A DNA stretch of 64,000 nt from Streptococcus mitis (GTDB lineage: Bacteria; Bacillota; Bacilli; Lactobacillales; Streptococcaceae), in the NCBI RefSeq assembly GCF_009496285.1, contig NZ_WIJK01000010.1, positions 11,358-75,357 of the forward strand. Direction: 5' to 3'. The position numbers were made by a program, and so were the translations under genes. The notes under the pieces are model-generated. The model saw only the letters and a program-made list of their open reading frames with translations. It was not told the origin of the DNA and did not search any database. Positions 19,007 through 28,164 of this stretch are shown here, piece by piece; position 1 is the stretch's first letter; every line of letters starts with the position of its first letter.

Positions 19007-19069
19007 AATTTTCAGAATATTTTGTCGCACACATTTTGAAAGTCGGAAAACTTACATTTTCAGAAAAGA
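19007..19069. promoter_or_regulatory. Two CodY-like boxes between ami and tRNA-Cys
   Basis: AATTTTCAGAATATT at 19007–19021 matches the CodY consensus AATTTTCWGAAAATT at 14 of 15 positions and abuts the ami -35. A weaker match, CATTTTCAGAAAAGA (12 of 15), is at 19055–19069. Repression of ami when branched-chain amino acids are plentiful is the expected outcome. Confidence 0.6.
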
Positions 19070-19074
19070 AACTA

Positions 19075-19103
19075 TTGACGAGAGCAGATTTTAAAGGTAT
19101 AAT
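19075..19103 (+). promoter_or_regulatory. tRNA-Cys promoter
   Basis: -35 TTGACG (19075–19080), 17-bp spacer, -10 TATAAT (19098–19103), ending 12 bp before the tRNA. Divergent from the ami promoter. Confidence 0.85.
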
Positions 19104-19115
19104 AATAAAAGTTAA

Positions 19116-19186
19116 GGCGGTATAGCCAAGTGGTAAGGCACGGCTCTGCAAAAGCTTGATCGTCGGTTCAAATCCGTCTACCGCCT
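19116..19186 (+). tRNA. tRNA-Cys (anticodon GCA)
   Basis: GGCGGTA at the 5' end pairs with TACCGCC at 19179–19185, followed by the discriminator T. The D-arm GCC...GGC, the anticodon loop CTGCAAA with anticodon GCA, and the TTCAAAT T-loop are all in place. No CCA is encoded. A T-run follows directly, and the sequence beyond it looks like remains of a mobile element, so the 3' end may have been an integration site. Confidence 0.93.
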
Positions 19187-19234
19187 TTTTTATACTATAT
19201 TTTTATACTATATTATAGGAATTTATCCGAAAAC

Positions 19235-19262
19235 AAAGCCCGATTTTACGGGCTTTTTTATT
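19235..19262 (+). terminator. Terminator downstream of tRNA-Cys
   Basis: AAAGCCCG–ATTTTA–CGGGCTTTTTT, a compact stem with a T-run, about 50 bp after the tRNA. Confidence 0.8.
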
Positions 19263-19496
19263 TTTATCTTCATATAAATTCATATAAATAAGGATAACTT
19301 TAAAAAACTTTTGGGGCGAGTTTGGGGCGAAAAAATATTTAGGTTCAAAAAGAAGCCACTCAAAGTCAAAACAAATAAGCTAGTAGTCAAAATAAACACA
19401 TTTATAATCAGCTTTGAATGGCATATCGAATTTGGATAGTGAGAAATCACTATCAGCCCCTTTTTGGGGTGTTCTTAAATTATAACAGGAAAAATA

Positions 19497-19601
19497 ATGA
19501 AAGTAAATTTTAAAACTAGAAAAACTACTAAACGTGAAAAAGTTGAATTTATTATTGGACTTCTTCTGCTTCTATTTCTAATTTGGTATTTTATGAGGTA
19601 A
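19497..19601 (+). CDS. Small single-helix membrane protein (34 aa)
   Basis: Short open frame starting MKVNFKTRKTTKREKVEF, with a basic N-terminus followed by one hydrophobic helix (IIGLLLLLFLIWYF) and a final MR. Ribosome site ACAGGA lies eight bases before the ATG. It is followed within four bases by a broken HTH-like frame. Small basic–hydrophobic proteins like this are common in streptococcal integrative elements. I cannot name it; it may be a surviving gene of the decayed element. Confidence 0.45.
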   Translation: MKVNFKTRKTTKREKVEFIIGLLLLLFLIWYFMR

Positions 19602-19604
19602 TAT

Positions 19605-19805
19605 ATGTCAGTAGATATTAAAGCTATCCGCTGGCTTTTAGATAACGCCACAGCCTATGCTATCAGCAAAAACTGTGCGTATCTATTCAGGCCGTAGAAT
19701 AAGTATAAAAATGGTGTATCAGATATTATGAACATGAGTTTAAAACACGCTATCAGCATGACTGCTTACGCCCACACACTACAAGAAAAAACCAAAGCTT
19801 ATTGC
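19605..19805 (+). pseudogene. Decayed small DNA-binding protein of a mobile element
   Basis: Begins MSVDIKAIRWLLDN with AYAISKN, the first part of a small HTH-type protein, but a TAG stop follows about 30 codons in. The same frame continues with KYKNGVSDIMNMSLKHAIS and MTAYAHTLQ, which looks like the rest of the fold. The bases around the stop look scrambled (an indel or substitutions in the turn region). This supports a decayed integrative element downstream of tRNA-Cys. Confidence 0.5.
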
Positions 19806-20071
19806 TTTTTCTGCTACTTTCAGGGAAAACAAAAAATCACAAATATTTTATACTTATCATTTCATTATTTATAATTCAAAAGAGGATGTGTTACTATTGT
19901 TTTGGATTTAGGATGCAAAAAAGCCCCAACATTGAATTGAGGCCAAAGATTATAGGTGGACGGATTTCAACCGTCGTCTTGATAATCGCACATGCTTCAA
20001 TAGCTAGATACTACTAAATTTCGTGTACCCTCGCTAGCTCCATCACTTTCCAATGGTGCTATACCATGTTT

Positions 20072-20311
20072 TCACTCGTAAACTACTATCCTATTTCTTT
20101 TTCTACTATAGCAAGATTTGACCGTTTTTTCAACTATTTTCATATCTTCAGAACTCAAAGCATGAATTTCTCCATATTCGTCATGATTATAACCATGGCG
20201 CACATGTGACAAAATTTGAACTCCGTTTACCTTATGGAGTTCACCTTCAAGATCAATCTGCTTGTTTCTTTTGTTAACAAAATCATGATAAGTTACTGAC
20301 TGTTTTACACC
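20072..20311 (-). pseudogene. Gene fragment without a start codon
   Basis: An open stretch of 79 codons on the minus strand with protein-like content (DFVNKRNKQIDLEGELHK, then GVQILSHVRHGYNHDEYGE and IHALSSEDMKIVEKTVK) and a normal stop. It follows a TAA directly and has no usable start, so only the 3' part of a gene remains. I do not recognise the family. The 900 bp around it otherwise hold no intact gene. Confidence 0.4.
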
Positions 20312-20345
20312 TTATTTATTGATTCTACCGCCTCTATGATTCAGA

Positions 20346-20370
20346 AGACTCCAGTTGGAGTCTTTTTTTA
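20346..20370 (+). terminator. Terminator-like hairpin
   Basis: AGACTCCA–GT–TGGAGTCT followed by TTTTTTT; closes the decayed region on the + strand. Confidence 0.65.
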
Positions 20371-20379
20371 CAAAATGGA

Positions 20380-20418
20380 GAAGCTTTACTGGCCGAGGAC
20401 TAGTAAAGCTTCTTTTGT
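20380..20418 (-). terminator. Terminator of the CNNM/CBS membrane protein gene
   Basis: Long perfect arms GAAGCTTTACT / AGTAAAGCTTC directly after the stop codon. The T-run is better on the + strand side, so it may stop transcription in both directions. Confidence 0.6.
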
Positions 20419-21749
20419 TAATCAGTTTCTTCTTCCAGCTCAATTTCTGTGATTTGAACCTTCAACTTGGTCACACGGCCATTTTTGACTTTGTCATTAG
20501 TCAATGTAATGTGTTTGTTGGCACTTTCCAATTCATAGCTAAGCTTTTCAGTTGTTGGAATAGTCCCGACACCCGTCAAATAATAACCAGCGATTGTATC
20601 TACATTATCACTTTCAAGTTCAACATCGAAATAACTATTGAAGTCGTTCAAGTTCATCGTACCTTGAACAATGTAGGTATTCTCACCAATAGTGTGAACA
20701 TAAACCTCAGCACGGTCAGTTTCATCATCAATCTCACCGACAATCTCCTCAAGGAGATCCTCTAGCGTAACTAGACCAGCCATACCTCCATACTCATCCA
20801 GTAGGATAGCCATCTGTCTTTGGGAATTTCTCAACTCTTTTAATAAATCATCCACAAAAATAGTTTCAGGTACAAAGAGCGGTTCCTGCAAAATCTTTCT
20901 CAATACAATATTATCAAAACCATCGGTAAATCCTGCTTTTAGCAGACTCTTTGTATGAATCAAACCAATAACATTGTCCTTATCGCCGTCATAAACAGGA
21001 ATTCGAGAAAAGTTTTGTTTTAAGATACTTTCGATAATGGTCTGAGTGTCATCTTGGATATCTACCATGAAAGCATCTGTTCGAGGAACCATGACTTCAC
21101 GCGCCATAAGTTCATCTAGTGAAAAAATCCCCTGCAACATCTCGATTTCATCAGCATCCAAAGTTTCTTCGCTTTTAGTCAGCATGTACTCAATCTCATC
21201 ACGAGTCATTTTTTCGTCTGCATCGTCAAATGTCATCGGCGTCAAACGGCTCAAAAGATTGGTTGATGCAGATAGCAACCAAACAAAGGGACTCACAATC
21301 TTACCGATAGCAATAATAAATGGTACAGTTCGGATTGCCAAGGCATCCTTAAGATTTAGAGCAATGCGTTTAGGATAAAGTTCACCAAAAACGATTGAAA
21401 TATAGGTCAAAAAAGCAAGTGATAAGAAAGAAGCTACTGCATACGCAGTCTCGCTATTTCCCATCCAAGAGGCAATCAATTCGCCAAGAGAATCTGCTAA
21501 CCTAGCCCCTGACAAGATTGTAATTAACGTAATACCAACTTGAATGGTTGATAAAAAGTGATTGGGGTTTTCAAGTACCTTTAGCAAACGGATATAGCGT
21601 TTATCCCCCTCTTCAGCCTTTTGTTCAACACGTGAGCGACTAAGAGAAACCATAGCCATCTCTGTAGCAGAGAAAAAAGCATTTAAAAAGGTCAAAACAA
21701 CTAATAAAACAAATTGCAGTAACAAATCCTGACTGCTCGGGTCTTCCAT
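20418..21749 (-). CDS. CNNM/CBS-domain membrane protein (HlyC/CorC family)
   Basis: Integral membrane protein of 443 residues. Order: DUF21/CNNM transmembrane domain (about 10–190, with FFSATEMAMVSLSRSR), a pair of CBS domains (about 205–325, with MVPRTDAFMVD and ILLDEYGGMAGLVT) and a CorC_HlyC C-terminal domain (about 345–430). Relatives export or sense Mg2+ (CorC, MpfA); the old name is 'hemolysin-related'. It is a single gene with a terminator on its 3' side. The role in magnesium handling is inferred from the family. Confidence 0.88.
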   Translation of the reverse strand: MEDPSSQDLLLQFVLLVVLTFLNAFFSATEMAMVSLSRSRVEQKAEEGDKRYIRLLKVLENPNHFLSTIQVGITLITILSGARLADSLGELIASWMGNSETAYAVASFLSLAFLTYISIVFGELYPKRIALNLKDALAIRTVPFIIAIGKIVSPFVWLLSASTNLLSRLTPMTFDDADEKMTRDEIEYMLTKSEETLDADEIEMLQGIFSLDELMAREVMVPRTDAFMVDIQDDTQTIIESILKQNFSRIPVYDGDKDNVIGLIHTKSLLKAGFTDGFDNIVLRKILQEPLFVPETIFVDDLLKELRNSQRQMAILLDEYGGMAGLVTLEDLLEEIVGEIDDETDRAEVYVHTIGENTYIVQGTMNLNDFNSYFDVELESDNVDTIAGYYLTGVGTIPTTEKLSYELESANKHITLTNDKVKNGRVTKLKVQITEIELEEETD

Positions 21750-21963
21750 TTTCCTTCTCCTAAAAAGTATAATTGAAACTATTATACCATATTTTCCAAT
21801 TTCTACACATTAATTTTCAATTTCTATGATAAAGGGTCGCTGAATAGAGAGCTGCAATCCAAATTCCGACGCCCTAGTTCAAGCCTTGTAAATCTTCAAA
21901 AATGCTCTTTAAAATCTGAAAAGAGGAAAATACAAGCAATCGCGTCAACAGTTCATGACTAAT

Positions 21964-21996
21964 AAAAAACGAGGTTGGGATTTCCTCTCAACCTCT
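21964..21996 (-). terminator. endA terminator
   Basis: GAGGTTGAGAGG / CCCAACCTC stem with a TTTTTTATT run on the minus strand, just after endA. The 200 bp between this and the CNNM gene show no gene. Confidence 0.75.
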
Positions 21997-22003
21997 TGAT
22001 CAA

Positions 22004-22834
22004 TTAGTTATTTTTTGTGACTGTGACCTCACCTGTTCGGTAATCTAACTGAATTCCCTTTTGGACATTTGGAATAACGACATTAAACTCCAATTCTCCA
22101 TCAGAGGACTTAGCTTCAATCTGCGATGCAGACGGCACCAAGTCTTCCTCAGACGCATAGAGCAACGTCACACGGTAACGCACTCGTTTGTTTTGATCTA
22201 GAGCTTTTCGAACCAGACTTTCATAATAGTTTTGGCCTGTAGAATCTTCTGCACGCGCTTGGTTGGCCCAAGCTGTCTGTACGGCAATATTTTTAGGATT
22301 GCTGGTAGAAGCATCGAAGCCATCTAAACCACCTATCAAGGCATAGCCTAACAAGTGTCCTCTATCGACCGCATGGTTATAGCTTCCTTTTAGATTCTTA
22401 ACCTGATGCCAACCCGCAGGCGTCCAAGATGTTGAACCATTGCCAGTTTCTTCACGGTCCTTGTACTGCCTTGTTGCTTTTGACATGATCGCATTCGCTA
22501 CTGTGGGAACTGTCTCTCCTCCTACCGTTTTTGTCTTGTTATCTGCATAGGGTTTGCTTGAAACCTTAGCATCCAGATTGGTTTTATTGTTATTGACGAC
22601 AAAGGCTCCTGCGCCATTCCACTCTAGAGTACCCTTAATTTGTTTTTTAATCGAATCTGTTAGGACACTTTCTGCCAGTTCTTGACTTGGAGTATCAGAC
22701 GACTGTGATTTTTGTTTTACTTGTGTTTGTGGTGCAGTGTTGGAAGACTGCATTTGTTTAATATAGTAGCTTCCTGCTGACAAGAGCAAAAAGAGCAAGA
22801 GGCCAATTAGGGCCTGCCTTGTTTTTTTATTCAT
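22004..22834 (-). CDS. endA: DNA-entry nuclease EndA
   Basis: Membrane-anchored non-specific DNase that degrades one strand of DNA during competence uptake and breaks down neutrophil DNA traps in pneumococcus. 276 residues with a single N-terminal anchor ([18 protein letters not shown]) and a beta-beta-alpha-metal nuclease domain carrying the DRGH motif (catalytic His, about residue 160) and the Asn of [15 protein letters not shown]. All the key residues I know are present. It is separated from epuA–murA by a BOX element. Confidence 0.94.
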   Translation of the reverse strand: MNKKTRQALIGLLLFLLLSAGSYYIKQMQSSNTAPQTQVKQKSQSSDTPSQELAESVLTDSIKKQIKGTLEWNGAGAFVVNNNKTNLDAKVSSKPYADNKTKTVGGETVPTVANAIMSKATRQYKDREETGNGSTSWTPAGWHQVKNLKGSYNHAVDRGHLLGYALIGGLDGFDASTSNPKNIAVQTAWANQARAEDSTGQNYYESLVRKALDQNKRVRYRVTLLYASEEDLVPSASQIEAKSSDGELEFNVVIPNVQKGIQLDYRTGEVTVTKNN

Positions 22835-22846
22835 ATTTTCTCCTTG

Positions 22847-23006
22847 TACTCTTCGAAAATCTCTTCAAACCACGTCAGCTTCCATCTGCAACCTCAAAGC
22901 AGTGCTTTGAGCTGACTTCGTCAGTTCTATCCACAACCTCAAAACTGTGTTTTGAGCAACCTGCGGCTAGCTTCCTAGTTTGCTCTTTGATTTTCATTGA
23001 GTATTA
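22847..23006 (+). repeat. BOX element, boxA–boxB–boxC type
   Basis: TACTCTTCGAAAATCTC to TTTTCATTGAGTATTA with a boxA part (CACGTCAGC), one boxB (GCTGACTTCGTCAGTTC) and boxC. It starts 12 bp upstream of the endA ATG, so it lies in the endA leader or promoter region. Confidence 0.88.
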
Positions 23007-23040
23007 CATTCACTTCCTAGAAAAAGACTGGTCTCCCAGC

Positions 23041-23229
23041 CTATTTTCCTGTAAATTTTGCGATGAGTTCTTGCCATTTTGCTGGTGCTAAAATGGCCCA
23101 AGGATCTTGACCTTTTCCTAGAATACCATAGCCAATCATCAAACCAATAGCAAGAGCTAAGAATCCTAGTAGTAATACTACAATTACTAGGATAAAGCGA
23201 CGTAAGACATATTTGGATCGTTTATTCAT
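23041..23229 (-). CDS. epuA: EpuA-family small membrane protein
   Basis: 62-residue protein starting [12 protein letters not shown], with one membrane helix ([23 protein letters not shown]) and a short [16 protein letters not shown] outer tail. This is the EpuA family, often labelled 'DNA-directed RNA polymerase subunit beta' in databases with no support from the sequence. I chose the ATG at 23229, which overlaps the end of murA by eight bases; a longer start would run further into murA. It is likely co-transcribed with murA. Function unknown. Confidence 0.85.
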   Translation of the reverse strand: MNKRSKYVLRRFILVIVVLLLGFLALAIGLMIGYGILGKGQDPWAILAPAKWQELIAKFTGK

Positions 23230-24508
23230 CTTCATCAGCTTCCACACTTACCCGTTCAATCTTAGCTCCTAACTGGGCTAATTTTTCATGAAAACGGTAG
23301 TAACCTCTATCTAAATGGACAAGCTTTCCTACAACTGTCTCACCTTCAGCCACTAGGCCTGTTAAAATTAAGGCCGCACTAGCACGCAAGTCGGTTGATA
23401 GAACCTCTGCACCTTGGAGAGGCTGTCCTCCGACGATACGGGCTGTATCACGGATAATTTCTGAGTGTAAGCCCATCCGACGCATCTCTTCTAAATGTTG
23501 GAAGCGATTCTCAAACACAGTCTCCACCATGGTTGACTCACCTTGAGCAACGGTCATTAGAGCAGTGAACTGCGCTTGCATGTCTGTCGGAAATCCTGGA
23601 TGTGGAAGTGTCTTGACGTGGACAGCCTTTAATTTTTCACGTTGAGAACGAATACGAATTCCTTCGTCCTCATCGATGACTTCAACACCCATTTCCAATA
23701 ATTTAGCAATCAAGGGACGATTGTGTTCCCAGATGGCATCTTGAATCAAGACATCTCCACCTGTAATGGCAGCTGCTACCATGAAGGTCCCTGCTTCGAT
23801 ACGGTCTTGTACAACATTGTGGGTTGCACCGTGTAGTTGCTCAACACCAGTAATGGTCACAGTTTCTGTTCCTGCTCCCTTGACCTTGGCACCCATTTTA
23901 TTTAAGAGAACAGCCAAGTCGACAATCTCAGGTTCACGCGCAGCATTTTCAATGACAGTCACTCCGTTAGCAAGAGTTGCCGCCATCATCAAGTTTTGAG
24001 TAGCACCTACACTTGGGAAGTCCATGTAAATGTGAGCTCCGTGCAAGCGTTCTGCCTTAGCTTCGATATATCCTGCCGTTTGAGTAATTTGAGCCCCCAT
24101 CGCTTCGAGTCCCTTTAGGTGAAGGTCGATAGGGCGACTACCGATCGTACAGCCACCTGGCATAGAAACCTTTGCATGTCCTACACGAGCCAAGATTGGC
24201 CCCAATACTACAATTGAAGCACGCATCTTGCTGACGTACTTATAAGGTGCTTCTTCGGTGATGTCTCCAGTAGCATCAACTTCAACAATATGTGCTTCTT
24301 GATCAAATTCTACTTTCGCATTTAATCCACGAACCACCTGATTCATGGTAAAAACATCCGATAAAATAGGAACATTTTTTAAGACCGTTTTTCCTTCACT
24401 TGCTAAAATAGTTGCTGCAAGCAGTGGCAAAACTGCATTTTTTGCGCCCTCGATGGTAACACTTCCAACCAAACGATTATCGCCACCTTGAACTACAATT
24501 TTTTCCAT
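23222..24508 (-). CDS. murA: UDP-N-acetylglucosamine 1-carboxyvinyltransferase
   Basis: First committed enzyme of peptidoglycan synthesis; adds enolpyruvate from PEP to UDP-GlcNAc. 428 residues. The catalytic cysteine is Cys120 in [10 protein letters not shown], so the enzyme should be fosfomycin sensitive. Other motifs are the N-terminal GAKNAVLPL (22–30) and the RYxxH-like GYYRFHEKL near the C-terminus. Streptococci have two paralogues; the copy next to epuA and endA is the one usually called MurA. Confidence 0.93.
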   Translation of the reverse strand: MEKIVVQGGDNRLVGSVTIEGAKNAVLPLLAATILASEGKTVLKNVPILSDVFTMNQVVRGLNAKVEFDQEAHIVEVDATGDITEEAPYKYVSKMRASIVVLGPILARVGHAKVSMPGGCTIGSRPIDLHLKGLEAMGAQITQTAGYIEAKAERLHGAHIYMDFPSVGATQNLMMAATLANGVTVIENAAREPEIVDLAVLLNKMGAKVKGAGTETVTITGVEQLHGATHNVVQDRIEAGTFMVAAAITGGDVLIQDAIWEHNRPLIAKLLEMGVEVIDEDEGIRIRSQREKLKAVHVKTLPHPGFPTDMQAQFTALMTVAQGESTMVETVFENRFQHLEEMRRMGLHSEIIRDTARIVGGQPLQGAEVLSTDLRASAALILTGLVAEGETVVGKLVHLDRGYYRFHEKLAQLGAKIERVSVEADEDE

Positions 24509-24533
24509 AAAGTATTTTCCTTCACTTACAATT

Positions 24534-24764
24534 TTAGAATAACGTTCTAACTGCTTCTTGCCAAAGTTGGTAGAGGTTCAGAAAAAAGGAACTAATCAGA
24601 TATCCTAAACCGATACTACACAATACTACCAAGAGTCGAACCTTCTTCGCATTATCCTTTGTCACCTTCAAAATTTGATCCCATCTGACCAAATCTTTCA
24701 AGAGCTGAAAGACTAGGTAGACAAAAAACATATGACTACTAAGGGTAAAAAACAATTGAATCAT
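24534..24764 (-). CDS. DUF1146 family membrane protein
   Basis: 76 residues with two predicted membrane helices ([14 protein letters not shown] and [19 protein letters not shown]). The conserved family YwzB/DUF1146 often precedes murA in Firmicutes, as here (25 bp upstream of murA). No biochemical role is known to me. Confidence 0.8.
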   Translation of the reverse strand: MIQLFFTLSSHMFFVYLVFQLLKDLVRWDQILKVTKDNAKKVRLLVVLCSIGLGYLISSFFLNLYQLWQEAVRTLF

Positions 24765-24820
24765 TTGCCTATTATACCATCTTCTTTTTTTCTACGCTAG
24801 TTTAGGGATTCGCCTACTGT

Positions 24821-25858
24821 TTAGGGATTGTTTTTTAAATAGTCAATCGCATCTTGAAGCGTTTTGACTGGAACGATTTTCATGTCTGTTTTAATCATTT
24901 GAGCTGCTTCTAGAGCTGTGTCATAGTTACTCTTGGCATTTGGATTTGCCTTTTTAGCTTCCTCAGTTACTGGATTGTTAGGAGCAAAGAATACAGTAGC
25001 TCCCTTTTTAGCTGCGGCAACCACTTTTTTATCAATTCCGCCAATGTCACCTACGTTACCATCTCTATCGATGCTTCCGGTACCCGCAATGATACGTCCA
25101 TTTCGAAGAGTAGGATCTGCAATTTGCGTATAGATGGATAAACTGAACATCATTCCGGCACTAGGACCTCCAATGCCAGCAGTTGAAAATTTGATTGGTA
25201 CATCACTAGATACTTCTGTGCGGTCAATCAAACCTATTCCGATACCATTCTTCCCATTTTCTAGAGTAATGATCTTTCCTTCGGCAGTCTTAACTTTTCC
25301 ATCCTCCTCATAAGTAACCTTCACCTGATCGCCTAGAGTTTGAGAATTAACGTAATCCACCATCTCTTTTGAACTCTCAAAAGTTTTATCATTCACAGCT
25401 GTTACGGTGTCAGCAATATTAAGAACTCCCTTGAAAGTCGAGTTATCTGTTACAGTCAAAACGTAGACACCCAAATATTTGAGCTCTATTTCCTTACCCG
25501 CCGTCTTTAGACCTTGATATTTGGCCATGTTTTGCGAAGTTTCCATGTAAAACTGGTTGATTCTCATAAATTCTGCATCTGATGAACCACCAGTCATCTC
25601 TTTGGCGCTATGTATGTCCGTGAAAGGAGTTAGCCAGGCATAAAACAAGTCAACCATTCTAGCGTGCTTAACTCCAACCGTCACAAATTGGTAGGAACCT
25701 TCCTCTTGGTCAGGTTGGTTATTAACTTGTAAAACCTTTCGAATATCTTCAGAAGTTCCTGGCACCTCGATATAATAAGGCAGGGGCACCGTAAAAGCGA
25801 TAAAAGTGATAATGAGCCCAATAATGAGATATAAGGGCCATCTAGTTTTTTTCTTCAT
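24821..25858 (-). CDS. sepM: SepM-like PDZ and Lon-type membrane protease
   Basis: Membrane-anchored serine protease of 345 residues: N-terminal helix (about 8–27), a PDZ domain (about 125–200) and a Lon-like proteolytic domain with Ser233 in GGPSAGMM and Lys278 in [10 protein letters not shown] as the Ser/Lys dyad. In S. mutans SepM trims the competence-stimulating peptide; the substrate in mitis-group species is not established. It overlaps coaD by 17 bp and shares its transcript. Confidence 0.88.
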   Translation of the reverse strand: MKKKTRWPLYLIIGLIITFIAFTVPLPYYIEVPGTSEDIRKVLQVNNQPDQEEGSYQFVTVGVKHARMVDLFYAWLTPFTDIHSAKEMTGGSSDAEFMRINQFYMETSQNMAKYQGLKTAGKEIELKYLGVYVLTVTDNSTFKGVLNIADTVTAVNDKTFESSKEMVDYVNSQTLGDQVKVTYEEDGKVKTAEGKIITLENGKNGIGIGLIDRTEVSSDVPIKFSTAGIGGPSAGMMFSLSIYTQIADPTLRNGRIIAGTGSIDRDGNVGDIGGIDKKVVAAAKKGATVFFAPNNPVTEEAKKANPNAKSNYDTALEAAQMIKTDMKIVPVKTLQDAIDYLKNNP

Positions 25859-26330
25859 TGTTTAACTCCTCTAGGACAGCATTTGGTACATAATCACTGA
25901 TATCTTGACCAAATTTCAATAGTTCTCTCACAGCTGAAGAGCTGATGTAAACATGCTCCGGCCGACTGTGAAGGTAGATTGTCTCCATTTCTCCTGCTAG
26001 CTGATGGTTGTAAAAATCAAAACTGGCTTCATACTGAAGATCTGTTGCATTACGCAAGCCACGCACCAAGACCTCTGCACCTAATTTTCTAGCAACATCA
26101 ACGACTAATTCATCGTGAGAAGCTATGACTTGGACATTTTTGAGATGTGCTAGTGCTTTTTCAACAGTTTTCTTTCGGCTCTCAATCGTCAAAAATCCTG
26201 TTTTATGAGGATTATAAAAAATTCCTACATACAATTGATCAAAGAGCTTACTTGCACGCTCAATGAGATCCAAATGTCCATTGGTCATCGGATCAAAGGA
26301 ACCTGTAAATAGCCCAATCTTATCTGACAT
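25842..26330 (-). CDS. coaD: Phosphopantetheine adenylyltransferase
   Basis: Fourth step of coenzyme A synthesis, joining ATP and 4'-phosphopantetheine. 162 residues, normal for the family, with the nucleotidyltransferase motif [13 protein letters not shown] (9–21) and the [13 protein letters not shown] motif near 130. It overlaps rsmD by 11 bp and sepM by 17 bp. Confidence 0.95.
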   Translation of the reverse strand: MSDKIGLFTGSFDPMTNGHLDLIERASKLFDQLYVGIFYNPHKTGFLTIESRKKTVEKALAHLKNVQVIASHDELVVDVARKLGAEVLVRGLRNATDLQYEASFDFYNHQLAGEMETIYLHSRPEHVYISSSAVRELLKFGQDISDYVPNAVLEELNNEEKN

Positions 26331-26859
26331 AAACCGTCACCTTACTAATCCCATATATTTTTTCCTTCCAGATACCCAAACAGGCGATTTCTTCTGGAAG
26401 TTCTACTGATTTATCGGTTTCGCAAACCACCATGACATCTTCTGAAAAAAGATCTCTCTCTGCCATTTTTTCAATATCTGACACGATTTGTTCTTTTGCA
26501 TAGGGAGGGTCCAAAAAAATTAGATCAAAGGCACCATCCACCTGTTCTAATGCACGACTGGATTCCATTTTCAATAATTGAAACTTGGAAGTTTCCTTAG
26601 TCATTCGGATATTTTCTGCGACTATATTCTGGGCTCGGCGATCCTTCTCGACCAGAACGGCACTGGACATCCCTCTTGAGACTGCTTCGATGGATAGACC
26701 ACCACTGCCAGCATAAAGATCTAGCACTCGCCCACCTTCAAAGTAGGGACCAATCATATTAAAAATAGCGCCCCTTACCTTATCTGAAGTAGGTCGAGTT
26801 GTTTTACCGTCCAGCGTCTTTAAAGGACGCCCTCCGTAGATACCTGATACGATTTTCAT
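26320..26859 (-). CDS. rsmD: 16S rRNA (guanine-966-N2)-methyltransferase
   Basis: Methylates G966 (E. coli numbering) of 16S rRNA during ribosome assembly. 179 residues, with SAM-binding motif [13 protein letters not shown] (about 47–59) and catalytic motif FLDPPY (about 114–119). First gene of the rsmD–coaD–sepM overlap group. Confidence 0.94.
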   Translation of the reverse strand: MKIVSGIYGGRPLKTLDGKTTRPTSDKVRGAIFNMIGPYFEGGRVLDLYAGSGGLSIEAVSRGMSSAVLVEKDRRAQNIVAENIRMTKETSKFQLLKMESSRALEQVDGAFDLIFLDPPYAKEQIVSDIEKMAERDLFSEDVMVVCETDKSVELPEEIACLGIWKEKIYGISKVTVYVR

Positions 26860-26883
26860 ACCGTATATTATACCAAATTCTTA

Positions 26884-26918
26884 TCAAAAAAAGAAAATCG
26901 AACCTTACGGCTCGATTG
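26884..26918 (-). terminator. asnA terminator
   Basis: AATCGAGCC–GTAA–GGTTCGATT stem followed by TTCTTTTTTT on the minus strand, directly after the asnA stop. Confidence 0.8.
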
Positions 26919-26919
26919 A

Positions 26920-27912
26920 TTAAAGAATATTTTCGTAGGTGTCTCTCACTTCTTGTGGCCAAACACTGGTTTGGACTTCACCGATGTGCTTCTTACGAAG
27001 CAGGAACATAGCCATACGAGATTGGCCAATTCCTCCACCAATTGTCAATGGGAAGAGGCCGTTTAAGAGAGCTTTGTGCCACTCCAAAGAAAGGCGGTCT
27101 TCGTCTCCTGTGATAGCTACTTGGCGACGGAGGGTGTCTTCATCGACACGAATGCCCATTGAAGACAATTCAAAGGCTGCACCCAAATTATCATTCCAAA
27201 CAAGGATGTCCCCATTCAAGCCATGATAGCCATTTTCAGATTCAGTTGTCCAGTCATCATAGTCTGGTGCACGTCCATCATGAGGTTTTCCATCTGACAA
27301 TTCTCCACCGATACCAATTAGGAAGACCGCACCGAACTCCTTACAGATAGCATTTTCACGTTCTTTTGGTGTCAAGTCTGGGTAGCGTTCTACCAACTCT
27401 TCTGTATGGATAAAGGTAATTTGCTTAGGCAAAATTGACTCAATATCGTAGCGTGCTTCCACTGCTAACTCTGTCAAACGAATAGCCTTATAAATCTTTT
27501 CTACCGTTTCTTTAAGATAGGCAAGATTGCGCTGTCCGTTTGGAATAACTTTTTCCCAGTCCCACTGGTCCACATAGACTGAGTGAGTTGCATCTAGCGA
27601 ATCTTCGTCTGGACGAAGGGCCTTCATGTGAACAAAGAGGCCTTCACCCTCGCCAAAACCAAAACGAGCCAAGGTATGGCGTTTCCACTTAGCAAGGGAA
27701 TGTACCACTTCATAGGTTTCGTCTGGAATTTGCAAAACCTTAACTTCCACGGCATTTTCCACACCTGATAAATTGTCCTGCATCCCATCCCCAACCTTAC
27801 TCAAGATAGGACCTTGTACCTCAACCACTTCTAACTTATCTTTTAAATACTGGGTAAAGGTATTTTTTACAAAGGAAATTTCTTCCTGTTGATGGATAAA
27901 ACTTTTCTTCAT
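26920..27912 (-). CDS. asnA: Aspartate–ammonia ligase
   Basis: Makes asparagine from aspartate, ammonia and ATP. 330 residues, of usual AsnA length. It is a class II aminoacyl-tRNA-synthetase-like fold: VDQWDWEK near 119, [22 protein letters not shown] near 212 onward, and motif 3 [14 protein letters not shown] near 295. A single gene with its own terminator. Start ATG at 27912 follows AAGGAGAG. Confidence 0.95.
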   Translation of the reverse strand: MKKSFIHQQEEISFVKNTFTQYLKDKLEVVEVQGPILSKVGDGMQDNLSGVENAVEVKVLQIPDETYEVVHSLAKWKRHTLARFGFGEGEGLFVHMKALRPDEDSLDATHSVYVDQWDWEKVIPNGQRNLAYLKETVEKIYKAIRLTELAVEARYDIESILPKQITFIHTEELVERYPDLTPKERENAICKEFGAVFLIGIGGELSDGKPHDGRAPDYDDWTTESENGYHGLNGDILVWNDNLGAAFELSSMGIRVDEDTLRRQVAITGDEDRLSLEWHKALLNGLFPLTIGGGIGQSRMAMFLLRKKHIGEVQTSVWPQEVRDTYENIL

Positions 27913-27978
27913 ACATCTCTCCTTTTGAATAATAAGATGATTATACCCTTTTGCCAGTAAAAATGAAAGTAAAAATTA

Positions 27979-28010
27979 AAAAAGAGGCTGGGACTTTTTC
28001 CCAGCCTCTC
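27979..28010 (-). terminator. Terminator downstream of the BI-1 gene region
   Basis: GAGGCTGGGA–AAAAG–TCCCAGCCTC perfect stem with a TTTTTTAATTTTT run on the minus strand. Confidence 0.8.
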
Positions 28011-28037
28011 AATTGTCTTTGGATTGTCGCGCAAGAC

Positions 28038-28153
28038 GCAGTGGTTGAGTGGGCTCTACTACGCTGATTTCATCAGCTTTTACAGCCCTACTCAACTGTG
28101 CGGAGGTGGGACGACGAAATCGAATTCTACCGAATTAACGATTTCTGTCCCAC
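28038..28153. repeat. Structured intergenic element with two hairpins
   Basis: Left part: GTTGAGTGGGCT pairs with AGCCCTACTCAAC around an inner stem GCTGAT–TTC–ATCAGC. Right part (28106–28153): GTGGGAC/GTCCCAC plus AAATCG/CGATTT. It looks like a small intergenic repeat of mitis-group genomes, but only one copy is in this window, so I cannot prove that it is repeated. Confidence 0.5.
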
Positions 28154-28164
28154 TCTCTAAAAAA

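Noticed and set aside
20355-20765. 136-codon + strand frame opposite the end of the CNNM/CBS gene
   Set aside because: It overlaps a well-conserved gene and starts inside terminator hairpins; its residue pattern is a shadow of the other strand.
23041-23229. Annotation of the small gene after murA as an RNA polymerase subunit
   Set aside because: The protein is a single-helix membrane protein of 62 residues; nothing in it resembles a polymerase subunit. The database name is historical.
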